DNA of 64,000 nt from Petrosia ficiformis (Eukaryota > Porifera > Demospongiae > Haplosclerida > Petrosiidae). Where the stretch lies: contig OX345636.1 of NCBI GenBank assembly GCA_947044365.1, forward strand, positions 40,962,191-41,026,190, written 5' to 3'. The translations under genes and the position numbers were made by a program. The notes under the pieces are model-generated. The model was not told the DNA's origin. It worked only from the letters and a program-made list of their open reading frames with translations, and ran no database searches. Of the stretch, positions 22,938 to 32,820 are shown in pieces; the first letter of the stretch is position 1, and every line of letters begins with the position of its first letter.

Positions 22938-25900
22938 GTGTAATACTACATATAGTTATACATGTAGTTAGTATTTAGTAATTCAATTAAAAACAATGTG
23001 TAAATGTGAGTTGAAGTTATGTATTTGTTCTCACTCAAGCACGAAATTATTGTATTCTATGGTTGTAATGGGACTATCCTTATATGAAGTGACAACCCGA
23101 GTAGTAGCCTCTGAGTCTGACTCTATTGTTCACATGCAGAGTGCCCCCCCAAATAATAAAGTGACAAAAATTACCACCCTAAAAGACTCGGAATGAAATG
23201 GAATATATGTGCAAAGTTAAGTGAAATTTAGAGTAAAGGTTTACCTAAGGAAATTGTAAACCTACACATACCATATACATGTACATGAAAATATTATCGA
23301 CACGGTTTTTTAATTGACGGTTTGGTGATTTTAGATTCAAACTATCAAATTAAAAATCACCAATTAATTCACGAATGAACAATCCAAACGTTTTCTTTTG
23401 TAACTTCTACATTTTACACAACACAGACATTTAACTTACATAGACAGAGGACCTTCTAAAAATGTCATAGATATTAAAATGTTAGTTGGAGGAAAGAGTG
23501 TTTGAAAGTGCAACTGTTGATATGCATGACATGATGTCTATGTAAAATTAACTACTCCAAGAACAGCCAATATTTATTATCATCACCTATCCTAGATCAA
23601 ACATGAGAAAGTCCAGCTGATATATAACATAATATAATATATTATTATATTATACTACATGTATATTACATATTGTATAACACACCCAGAGGTGAAGACT
23701 ATCCTTACAAGGTGGGGCACTCATAGTTTACAGCTAGAAATTAGAATCCCAATAGCAAAATCATAAGGTGTACATAGGCTGTGGCAAAACAAACCACTTT
23801 ACCACAAGCTTTTAGCACACATGTAAATATTGGCTTCCTAGGAAATAGAATATCAAAATAATTAATTGGTTATTTTCCCTTTGCATATATAGCACAAACA
23901 AACAAACAAACAAAAATAAAGGCAATTAAAAAAATTCCCAATAATCTACACTATACAAAACAAGTATAAAAGTTTCAAATTGATACAAAAAAGAAAGTAA
24001 TGACAATCTGATTATTATGGGAATCAAGTTAAATATGCATATAAAATTAATAAATAAGGTTATACACACACATGGTTACAATACAGGAAATATGCCAGGT
24101 TTGTCTACTATGTTTTGCCTGCTCCAAATTTTTGCAATAATTCCACATTCGCCTACAAATACCGTATATTTAAAACTTTTGATTTTTGACATAAGGAATT
24201 TTATATTAACACATTGTGTACAAACCCATTCCATGTATGGAGCATAATGGAAAACCTGACAGTATTTAGCACTTGAGGTGCATATCACAAAGATTTTCCT
24301 AATGTATGGAAGAGGCATTGTTTAGATACTGTATATTAAGTACCAATGATATTCCTATAATTTCTGCACACATTTTACTTGATGGCTAAAATTTACATGC
24401 CAATATGCCCACATTTTCAAAAAAAACTAATAACTTTTCCAAGGGGGGCAAATGTCACCCTCCCCCCCTAAAAGAAACCCTGCACGTACATGTACATGTA
24501 TATACATCAGTATTTATGATATGCTCATACGGTGCACCATTGGCCCAAAGAGCTTCTTATTTAGCACTGCACAGTTCTCTCTTTGGGCAAGTGGCACAGT
24601 TAATTATGGTTATATTGTCAGTAACAGCATTAACTTTTTGTTAATTGGCTCAAGATGTATTCCCAATGGTTGACCCACTAACCGTTATTGAGCCAATCTG
24701 ACCCATGCTTTAAAACATATAAAAAACTGTGATACATGTACATGTACATAAATACATGTACCTGCATATATACACATACACATATATACACACATACACA
24801 TACACATACACATACACATATATACACAAAAACACACACACACACACATACACACACACCTGTCTAAGTAGTTTCCATATTTTGACCATTATATCTGTAA
24901 ATGATCTTTACTAGGATATGGGGTAGTGACTTTCTGTCTATTGGTGTAGGAGGTCCCCAACTCTGAAATATCATCAAGAAAAGAAAAGATGTCACTTTGT
25001 CACACTCGTCTAGATATATTTATCCTTTCAGTATCTACCTATATGTACAGTACATGTGTATGTAATTATGAATATACATGTACATATAGTGCTGCATACT
25101 CACTTCAGTATTCAAGACATGCATGTTAGTGTTGCTTTAGGGTGAGAAAAATTACTACTGCTATCATTACCAGTCATGTTAGCCAGCAGATAAATCTGCT
25201 GTTCCCACCGAGCACCGCGAGGAGGTATGACATGGATTTTGCTCGGCACACACAGACACAAACACAGACACATAGACACAGACACACAAACACAGACACA
25301 CAAACACAGACACATAAACACAGACACACAGACACACAAACACAAACACAGACACAATTACATAATTACATATAAGTACTAGCAGGAGCCCATGAAAAAA
25401 CCATAGGGATTTTTCGTGGGCTCCTGGTTACTAGTATTGATTTAGCTAAACCCGTTTCAGTAGCTGTTTATTTTCTAAGCCATTGTGGCTGCTTATTATC
25501 TAAGTCATTGTGGCTGCTTATTCCATGGTGGCTGATTATTATTTTTCTAAGCCATGTTGCTGGTTTTTATTTTTCTAAGCCATAGTGGCTGGTCTAATGT
25601 TTAATGAAGCCATTGTGGCTGCTTGTTTGTTTGTTGTGTGTGCTATTGCTAGCATGCTAAGCTTTCATGTACATTGTAAATTTTGAGTCCTGAAAGAGCA
25701 ACCATTGTTTCTCTTTGATATCAAGTTTAGTATGCTTCTTGTACAAAATGACTAAATAATGAGCTAAGCTTGAATCATAAATCTGATATTCCCTGAGCCA
25801 ATCACATATACACAATGTATAATGAGTATTAACTTACTACTGTTAGTAGATGGCTGCCTTTGAATTGTTCATTGTTCCAGTAGTAGATAAATCAGTTTCA

Positions 25901-26471
25901 GCTACATGTATAAATAGAAAATATATACAAGTACAGGTACATGTGCATACTCTTACCAATAATAATGTAAATATACATGTAGTATATGTCAATAAAATGT
26001 CGCCATACAGTAACAGTAATTACCTTAGTCCTACTATTAGTAATTACTTTCAAAACTACTGTAGTAAACTAATGACTAATTAATGGTGACCTTCTATTGA
26101 CATACAGTGTAGAATCAAGGTACAGTACATACATGTACCCAAAAAAAAACCTGTTCCAGGCGCAAGAATGCTATAAAAACATTGCAAAACAGGTTCACAA
26201 TATTTATTTTTAACTACTAAAATTTTATAATTGTCATTATTTGAGTATTTAACTACAATGAAATTTTGATGAAAACACCATTCAGTAAATTGAACAGATA
26301 TATGGATCAAAATATTTAATTCGGATGTTAATAATGAAAATAGATAATCCGGATATCTGTTACAGCACTAATACATGTATATACTAGATTATACTGTAAC
26401 TAAATAACTTACACATGTATACATGTATACTATAGTATATATCATAAGGTTAAATACATGATTGTACAGTA
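22938..26471. other. Intergenic or intronic stretch rich in small repeats
   Basis: No confident gene. Landmarks include CATA/CACA runs at 24770-24860; CAGACACA tandem repeats at 25250-25353; a hairpin with 17-base arms (25383-25399 and 25410-25426, one mismatch); and about five degenerate copies of a sequence centred on AGCCATTGTGGCT, itself a partial palindrome, at 25477-25621. Minus-strand open stretches at 25112-25245 (including IHVIPPRGARWEQQ) and about 24855-24965 (including GPPTPIDRKSLPHI) look protein-like but hit stops just before their donors. Confidence 0.45.
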
Positions 26472-26505
26472 ACTCAATAACTTATACATGTATAAGTTAT
26501 TGAGT
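26472..26505. repeat. Perfect 34-base palindrome
   Basis: The left half ACTCAATAACTTATACA is followed directly by its exact reverse complement, with no spacer. Single arms recur at about 26539-26562. Conserved at 56334-56367. Confidence 0.95.
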
Positions 26506-26669
26506 CACAGTAAGTACATGTATATAAGGTTAAATACCTGTAACTCAATAACTTATACATGTATATATAGAAGTATCTTGAGGCTGAGCTCCCATGTACA
26601 TGTACATGCATGCATGAATTATTGTCAACACACATGTAAATAATACATGCAGTTACATGTATTACATAC

Positions 26670-26700
26670 CACTAATTCTTCTTTTCTTTCGTCCAGCCAT
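26670..26700 (-). CDS. Candidate first exon of a minus-strand gene
   Basis: ATG at 26700 opens MAGRKKRRIS and runs into a GTATGT donor after one extra base (phase 1). The basic start resembles a nuclear protein N terminus. It could be the start of the host gene seen at 20651-20996, but connecting exons were not established. Same at 56532-56562. Confidence 0.35.
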
Positions 26701-26840
26701 TGAACTTCATCAATTTCTAGTAACTACAATGTAAATGAATAAAACAAATGTACATGTATCATAAGGTCATTCACGTTCATCTTGACCTCAGGAAAATGTA
26801 CTATATTTATGGCTATACACTACATGACACTAGTGTTATT

Positions 26841-27482
26841 ACCCTCGCCGCGTAGCGTAGGCGGAAGGGTACGGTAATCGTTTTGTCTGTGTGTCTGTGT
26901 GTCTGTGTGTCTGTGTATCTGTGTGTCTGTGTGTGTGTTAGCAATTTTTCTGGAAAAATAAAAACATTGACATTTCAAAAGAGGTACTGGTAGACTTCAA
27001 ATTATACAAGGAAAAAAAATAACGTAGGAATTCTTCTTAAACCTTTCGGTTATAAAGTTATCACAATGTTTATAACTCACGATTACTGTTTCCAGACTTG
27101 AGAAGACTCGTGGAGGCATCTGGACACATCAAAACATAACTACTCCTGTATCATGACTATCGCTAGCAAAGCACTACATAAAAGCAAACAAAATTTGGGT
27201 AGTGGTTGCTACAACATCGAGTACTGGCTCCAAGCATTCTCCATTACTTTCAAACTCCGCCTATTTCAATTTCAAGTCATGTGCTGTGCACGTTACTCGA
27301 ACGTCAGCAGTTTTGAGGACCTGTCTATGCTGTCTTTGTGGAATATTTCACAAGACGAATTGAGGATCTTTCTTTCTTCTTTCAGATAATACAGAGACTA
27401 AAATGTAAGACTTATAGTATAGACAAGGAAGAGACTAGTATAATCATACTAAGTAATAAGTAGTGACATGTTAGTTTATATA

Positions 27483-27523
<41 letters not shown>

Positions 27524-27747
27524 ATATATCTATTATAATATTATTATAAAAACTAACATGCCAGTACGGTTTTATAACTTAACATGTTTTATACACAAAC
27601 TAAACAATCTGAAGTAAACATTCTCATTATTATATGACCATACAAACGAGCAATGATAATTATAATCTTTTGGCATATTATATTTCGAAATTATAGTTTG
27701 TATTACCTTGCCACGTAGGCGAGGGTCCCGTCCCGACGGTATTCATT
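26841..27747. mobile_element. Copy-1-only insertion with GC-rich ends
   Basis: Copy 2 reads straight through (GTGTTATTTTAGTTTGG at 56694), whereas copy 1 has about 907 extra bases. Both edges carry related GC-rich sequence in the same orientation: ACCCTCGCCGCGTAG at the left and ACCTTGCCACGTAGGCGAGG near the right, each followed by a CGGTA-type sequence. A 3-base ATT may be the target duplication. Inside are a TGTGTGTC repeat (about 26887-26938), a TA run (about 27485-27530) and a 78-residue frame (27153-27389) of no known family. Confidence 0.75.
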
Positions 27748-28655
27748 TTAGTTTGGCAATAATTACCACTTTTAGTCTTGGTCTTTTTCTGATCAAGTTA
27801 CCAATAAACCCAGAATAACATGACAAAATTTCCAAAGTGTTTCAGGCATGATAAAGTCAGCCATGATTACTGAATGCTGGACACCATAAAGCAATCATAG
27901 GGATACTTTTTTCTCTATATAGTATATACACTTGTTTAATTGGCAGTTTGGTGGTTTTGGATCAAATTCAAAATTACCAATTAATTCACGAATGTACATA
28001 CCAAATATTTTCCTTCATAACTTTTATATTTTACACAACACAAACTTTTAACTTACTAGACAGAGGACCTTCTAACAATGTTATAGATACCAAAATCATG
28101 GATTGTTAATGGGAGGAAAGCAGCAAGGCGAGTGTTTGAAAGTGCATTGGCCAGTACCAACACCCACACTTAGCGTCTTTGTAAGTTGGATTGCTTATAA
28201 CTTTTGGATTTTTGCGCAAACTTAAAGCACATTTAGTAGACTGTCTTGCGTAGAAAACTAGAAATGTGGTTGAAAAATATCAAAGGGCTTCAAAAATGCT
28301 ACTGATGACATCCATGGTTAATTCTCAAAATTTTATTAATGTGGTGGATGAATAAATTTAAAGTCCACCTCCATTCCTCTTCTAGGTTGAGATTATCCTT
28401 ACAAGTGTGTGAATAGCAATATCAACAGCTGACACTTAGCCCCATAGCAATATCTTAAGTACACCCAGAGGCTAACCTGGATATCTGTAAGTCAACCTAA
28501 GGTCTTCTTGTTGTATTGGTTACATTAATGTAAGTATCACCCTTTGACACAAACAGAGCTGGATTGGAATCATTTGGAAACTATGAGAAAAACAAAAAAT
28601 AATATACTAATTGATGGAACAAACAAGACATAAAGTATTCCAATGATTGTCCCAC

Positions 28656-28711
<56 letters not shown>

Positions 28712-29200
28712 AACTAAGGTCGAGATTTCACTACACTGAGTACACTCCCAGATTAGTTGCCTCGTACTAAGGTGCTCAGCAATTATACTGAGCCAATTCA
28801 TCATAAAAACTGCTCACACAATATTGTTAACATGCATGCATACATAACATACATACATAACATGCATACACAACATACACAACATAACACAACATACATA
28901 ACATACATACATATACATACTATGTACATTTCTGAGAAATAAGATTGATATACATACAAAAAAAGACCATGCAACACTTCCCGTATATCAATCATACTTC
29001 TTACAAACGTAGTATCTGGACACACAAATTCTGTGTGTGTGTCAGTAAAGTTTGCACATGCACATGCAATGTTTTCTGGCTCTCTTCTATCCCTCATCCA
29101 TCCTGTACCGCTGTGGTTACAAGATTAAGTAAACACTTGAAAAGACCTCATGTTGACCTTACATAAATTAGTCTGCAGAACCACATGTTAACCCTAATGT
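27748..29200. other. Repeat-rich stretch, paralogous to 22.1-23.7 kb
   Basis: Blocks at 27930-28150, 28384-28410 and 29103-29200 are diverged copies of 23300-23480, 23690-23720 and 22127-22215, an older duplication inside the 28-kb unit. A TA run of about 52 bases lies at 28658-28709 and CATA repeats at 28830-28920. No confident gene. Confidence 0.6.
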
Positions 29201-29228
29201 GTAAGTATGTACATGTGTATATGCTTAC

Positions 29229-29297
29229 CAGGTATTGAGACATTCTTCAAACTGTGCTAATGTTACACACAGTAGATCATCAGGGAGCCTCCACAAT
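29229..29297 (-). CDS. Candidate internal exon, unknown protein
   Basis: A minus-strand 69-base segment runs from acceptor TGTAG to donor GTAAGC. It encodes LWRLPDDLLCVTLAQFEECL plus NT, with a split codon at each end (phase 2 on both sides). The same phase 2 is used between the exons at 20651-20996, so it could be skipped or included without breaking frame. It is missing from copy 2. Confidence 0.4.
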
Positions 29298-29885
29298 CTA
29301 CATAGTAATTACACAACAATAAGTTTCTGTCCCTTAGTTTATAAATGTATTACTGTATGCATCTACACTTTTGGCAATGTACATGCAGTAGTGAAAATTT
29401 CACAACATCACAATATAATATTCAAGAAATACTCTGTTTTTTTTTTTTGTTTACATATTTAACATGAGGTCTTACTATGTCTAATAAAAGTTCAAAAATG
29501 CACAGCATGAAGTGATAATAAGGGTATATTAGGTGTTAACATGGGAAGATTTGTTCAATAATGTATAGAGTCAAATTAAAATGTGCAGATAGGTATTTGT
29601 TTATGTTTCATTTACTTACCGAGTGAACTATTGCCTTTGGTTGGTTACCATGGCAATACTTAAATCATAACCATAGCATAAAGATGTGGATTGTGATTAT
29701 TAACAAGAGGTTTGGCTAACAAGTGAAGTAATTCCACAAGACATACCAAAGACACTGCCTTTAAAGAAAGTCTTTCTTACAACCATTACCAAGGTGATAT
29801 CAATTGTAATTTTTATACTTCAAGAACTGTTACCTACATGTATTATAATATATTTTTACATTCACAAATCAATACATTAAAAGAA

Positions 29886-30266
29886 CTAGTTGAGTTTTTG
29901 CATTTTTTTTCCTGCTAGCCAACAGTTTTTTCTTACTTTTAATCTCATCATCAGTGAGAAGACCTTTGTCTTTTTAATAACTAGCTTCTTTGTGGATCCA
30001 GCTTCACCACTAACAGTTGCGCTCACTTCCAAAACACCATTTGCATCCAGTGAAAAAGCAACTGGGATCTCAACCTGGCCACGTAATCTTGGAGGCAAAC
30101 CAGGCAATGTGAATCTTCCCAACAAGCGATTACTCTTTGCTATTTTCTCCTCTCCCTCAGAGACTTCTATAACAGCTTCAGTCTGATAGTCCTCGTTATT
30201 TTTGTAAACTCGTGAGTGAGAATATGGTATAGTAGTATTACGATTTATAAGAGTACTGATTCCCAA
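29886..30266 (-). pseudogene. Hsp70 substrate-binding domain fragment
   Basis: The minus strand encodes LINRNTTIPYSHSRVY, EVSEGEEKIAKSNRLLGRF, LPGLPPRLRG and FSLDANGVLEVSAT, which are hallmark stretches of the Hsp70 beta-sandwich substrate-binding domain. About seven residues after LGI are missing compared with usual Hsp70s. A one-base frameshift occurs near 29970; the other frame continues with KGLLTDDEIKSKKK. The ATPase domain and C-terminal lid are absent. This is a gene fragment in copy-1-specific DNA. Confidence 0.88.
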
Positions 30267-30589
30267 ACTCAGCCATGATTACTGAATGCTGGACACCACA
30301 AAGCAGTCATAGGAATACTTTTTTCTCTACATATCTTGTTTCAGTTGAGTTAATTACAGTAACATTTTTACAATATATAATTGTAATTTAGTTATAGTTG
30401 AGTTAACTAAAAGTCATAGCACCATACTAATAAAAGGGGTTTAGCTATAGTTATAGTCAACTAAAACAACCAAGACTAATGAAACCAAACATCTATTCTT
30501 ATACACTACATTAATTACGATCACTATAACTAGATTAGGATAATGAAATCAATTATCACACATCCAGTCAACATACATGTACATCATGT

Positions 30590-31635
30590 ACAAACCACTT
30601 CCATATAACCCTACATAAGTGCTTACACCTCTGTACAAAGAGCTGTAAGCACTTATGTAGGGTTATATGGAAGTGGTTTGTTTAATTTTGGGTCCTAAGT
30701 TAGCTTCCCAACCTTGTTTGCTTGCTTTTTGGGTTTTGACATCCCTACATCTTCTTTCATTTTTATTGAAAATGTTTTTTATTATTCTTGTTTTCATTGA
30801 TTTTTTTCTAAACGATGTGAATGTTTTTTTAGATTGCAGAAATACTATATATCATTATGAAATCATGCAATCAAAAATGCATTAAAATTTGTTCATCAAT
30901 GAAGGTCAGTCTTTTGTTTATGTATTGATTATCATTCTCTTTCACTTACAGATGATGTATATTCTCTATTCACTTACATCACTGTCTGCAGTCCTACAAG
31001 AAGTAGTGTCAGTCACTGTGTCAACCATTCAGTATTCCAATGCTTATCATAGTATACAATATTATTATACAATTGCTTTAATATTAATAATTATTATATT
31101 CATTATTAGTATTTGCTCACAAACTCACAAATGTTATTACAATGCCAAACACTTCCACCTTTTCAGCTTCCATGTTAAGAGTATACAAATGCGCATGCGT
31201 AATTAAATTCCACTTAGGAAAATGGCGTCCAATTCCAGATCAAATCTTTGTAGTCGTTGAGACTGTCTTCTTTCATAGTATCTGAAGATATCATCTCGAT
31301 ACTTTACGACCAGAATTTTACTATAAATGCGACGGGAATGGTGCTAGAATCATCGTGATAGGTCAACAAACAAAAAAATGATTTGTCTGGAAAATAATAT
31401 GATGAAGATTTTGCCAGTTTTGCCACTCGCCGGTTCTCTACCTTAACAATAATCTTCGGCCATCTAGAAGGTATTGGTAGTCATAAAAACACTAGATATA
31501 AACAGGCATGTGTGTATAGAAACTTATGTGTATATATTACCAGAGATTTCAGCTCATCACTTGCAATTGAAATGCATGGGCGGCCATTTTTTTTCCGTGC
31601 CATCCCTACATAGAGAGTACTACCGTACTCTCTGA
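30590..31635. mobile_element. Foldback-type element with 38-base perfect hairpin
   Basis: Arms 30590-30627 and 30644-30681 (ACAAACCACTTCCATATAAC... and its reverse complement) look perfect, with a 16-base loop. Downstream sequence (GGGTTTTGACATCCCTACAT, a GCGCATGCG palindrome near 31192, GTGCCATCCCTACAT near the end) is shared with 35621-36661. Open frames inside (30667-30885, 30889-31206) are AT-rich and unlikely to be genes. Confidence 0.7.
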
Positions 31636-31861
31636 TAAGGTTAATATACTATCATAAGGTTAATGCATGATTATACTGTAACTTAATACCCTTACATGTA
31701 CTATAGTGTATAGTTTAACGTCATCAGATCATTAAATACATATTACAGACATGGGGTCAATTACAATATATTACTATTACCTCTGAGGTCAATGTAATAC
31801 AGTACAAGTCAGATGCAACTTAACTACGTATACAACGCATAGTCGCGCAAGTGACACAAAC

Positions 31862-31885
31862 ATATATATATATATATATATATAC
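31862..31885. repeat. TA microsatellite
   Basis: A short TA run before the 170-base tandem repeat. Same at 59385-59408. Confidence 0.8.
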
Positions 31886-31940
31886 ATTAAACACCATGGA
31901 AAGCAATTATAGGGATGGCCCTACGGGCCATAAAAAAGGG

Positions 31941-32450
31941 GTTGAAAACACATGCAATTAAATGTAATTATTGAGTATCACATACCAAATTCACATTAAG
32001 AATGATTGGAATATAGAAACTAGTAAAGATCCTTAGGTTCATTACTAAACATCCTTACGTGCCGTCACTATTAAATACTGTCACCAGTCAAAGATACAGT
32101 GAACATTAGGGGTTGGAGACACATACAATTAAATAGAGTTATTCAGTATAATTCACCTTTAAAATGAAATCCTATTAGGGATGATTAAAACATAAAAACT
32201 AGCAAAGATCCTTGGCTTCATTATCAAAAATGCGTCGCTTTAAATACTGTGACCAGTCGAGATACAGTGAACAACAGGGCGTGGAGACACATACAATTAA
32301 ATAGAGTTATTCAGTATAATGCACATTTAAAAGGAAATCCAGTTAGGGATCAATGGACATAGAAACTAGCAAAAATCTGTTTAGTTTCACTTTACGTTTA
32401 GTTTACAAATTAAAAGATCTTTAGATCTGATCACTATAGATACTAATGTC
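31941..32450. repeat. Degenerate tandem repeat, about 170-base unit, three copies
   Basis: The landmark GGAGACACATACAATTAAAT (GAAAACACATGC in the first unit) recurs at about 31943, 32114 and 32282. Units share GAAACTAG-AAAGATCC and AATACTGT-ACCAGTC-AGATACAGTGAACA. No coding. Confidence 0.8.
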
Positions 32451-32700
32451 TAATGTGCTAATGCATTACACAGCTTGATGATAACTACATTAAATATTGA
32501 GTATAATGTACCTTTAAATCAGGGTAGAATCGTGTATAACAAAGCAGCAAATTGAAGTTTCTCAACTTAGAAACTACCATTATTCTTTCATTGTTAACAT
32601 TCCATGCAACTATTCTGCAACACAGTGAAAAACAAGAGATCAGTGAAGAGAAAAACGAGTGACACAACCATTGAGGTACATCTGCAGCTTAGCTTTTAAC
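32451..32700. other. End of copy 1, no gene seen
   Basis: AT-rich sequence with no recognised feature, identical by eye to 59974-60223. Confidence 0.6.
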
Positions 32701-32774
32701 AATTAAACTAGTGGGTGTGGCTGGGATGAGCTGTAATATATCCACGTCCCGATGATTGATCCTTAAGTCGGATC
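32701..32774. repeat. Junction sequence J, copy 2, between the two 28-kb copies
   Basis: The same 74 bases as at 1407-1480. It continues as CGAAGTCTGAATTGG into the GT64 upstream region. The palindrome TCGGATCCGA is at 32768-32777. Confidence 0.9.
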
Positions 32775-32820
32775 CGAAGTCTGAATTGGATAACCTTAAT
32801 ACCTCCCCACGGCCAAAGGT

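Larger units (their letters stand above)
29201..30634. other. Segment present in copy 1, absent from copy 2
   Basis: Copy 2 joins the equivalents of 29200 and 30635 directly (58157-58158), with TGT shared at the breakpoints. The segment holds a candidate exon (29229-29297) and the Hsp70 fragment. Its right end falls in the loop of the hairpin at 30590-30681. Confidence 0.9.
4898..32700. repeat. Large tandem duplication, copy 1 (about 28 kb)
   Basis: Colinear with 32766-60223. Offsets shift with indels: 27868 at the GT64 start codon, 29857 at GT64 exon 2, 29849 across the Helentron, 27523 at the right end. Copy 1 has its own insertion (26841-27747) and retains 29201-30634. It lacks the counterpart of 34111-35210 and of 35621-36661. 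Confidence 0.97.

Noticed and set aside
24536..24692. Inverted repeats GCCCAAAGAG and TTGGCTCAA as transposon ends
   Set aside because: The arms are only about 10 bases, there are no target duplications, and no related copy was seen in the window.
25112..25375. Cysteine-rich repeat frames on both strands
   Set aside because: They are translations of the CAGACACA repeat. Only the non-repeat end near 25112-25245 looks protein-like, and it stops before its donor.
27153..27389. A 78-residue frame in the copy-1-only insertion
   Set aside because: No family recognised, and it lies inside a probable mobile element, so not listed as a gene.
30667..31206. Two adjacent plus-strand frames repeated at 58190-58729
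   Set aside because: They overlap the hairpin arm and AT-rich body of the foldback element, and their composition is low-complexity hydrophobic.
31941..32450. Possible centromeric satellite because of the period near 170 bases
   Set aside because: Only three degenerate units are present, in a gene- and transposon-bearing region; the period is a coincidence.
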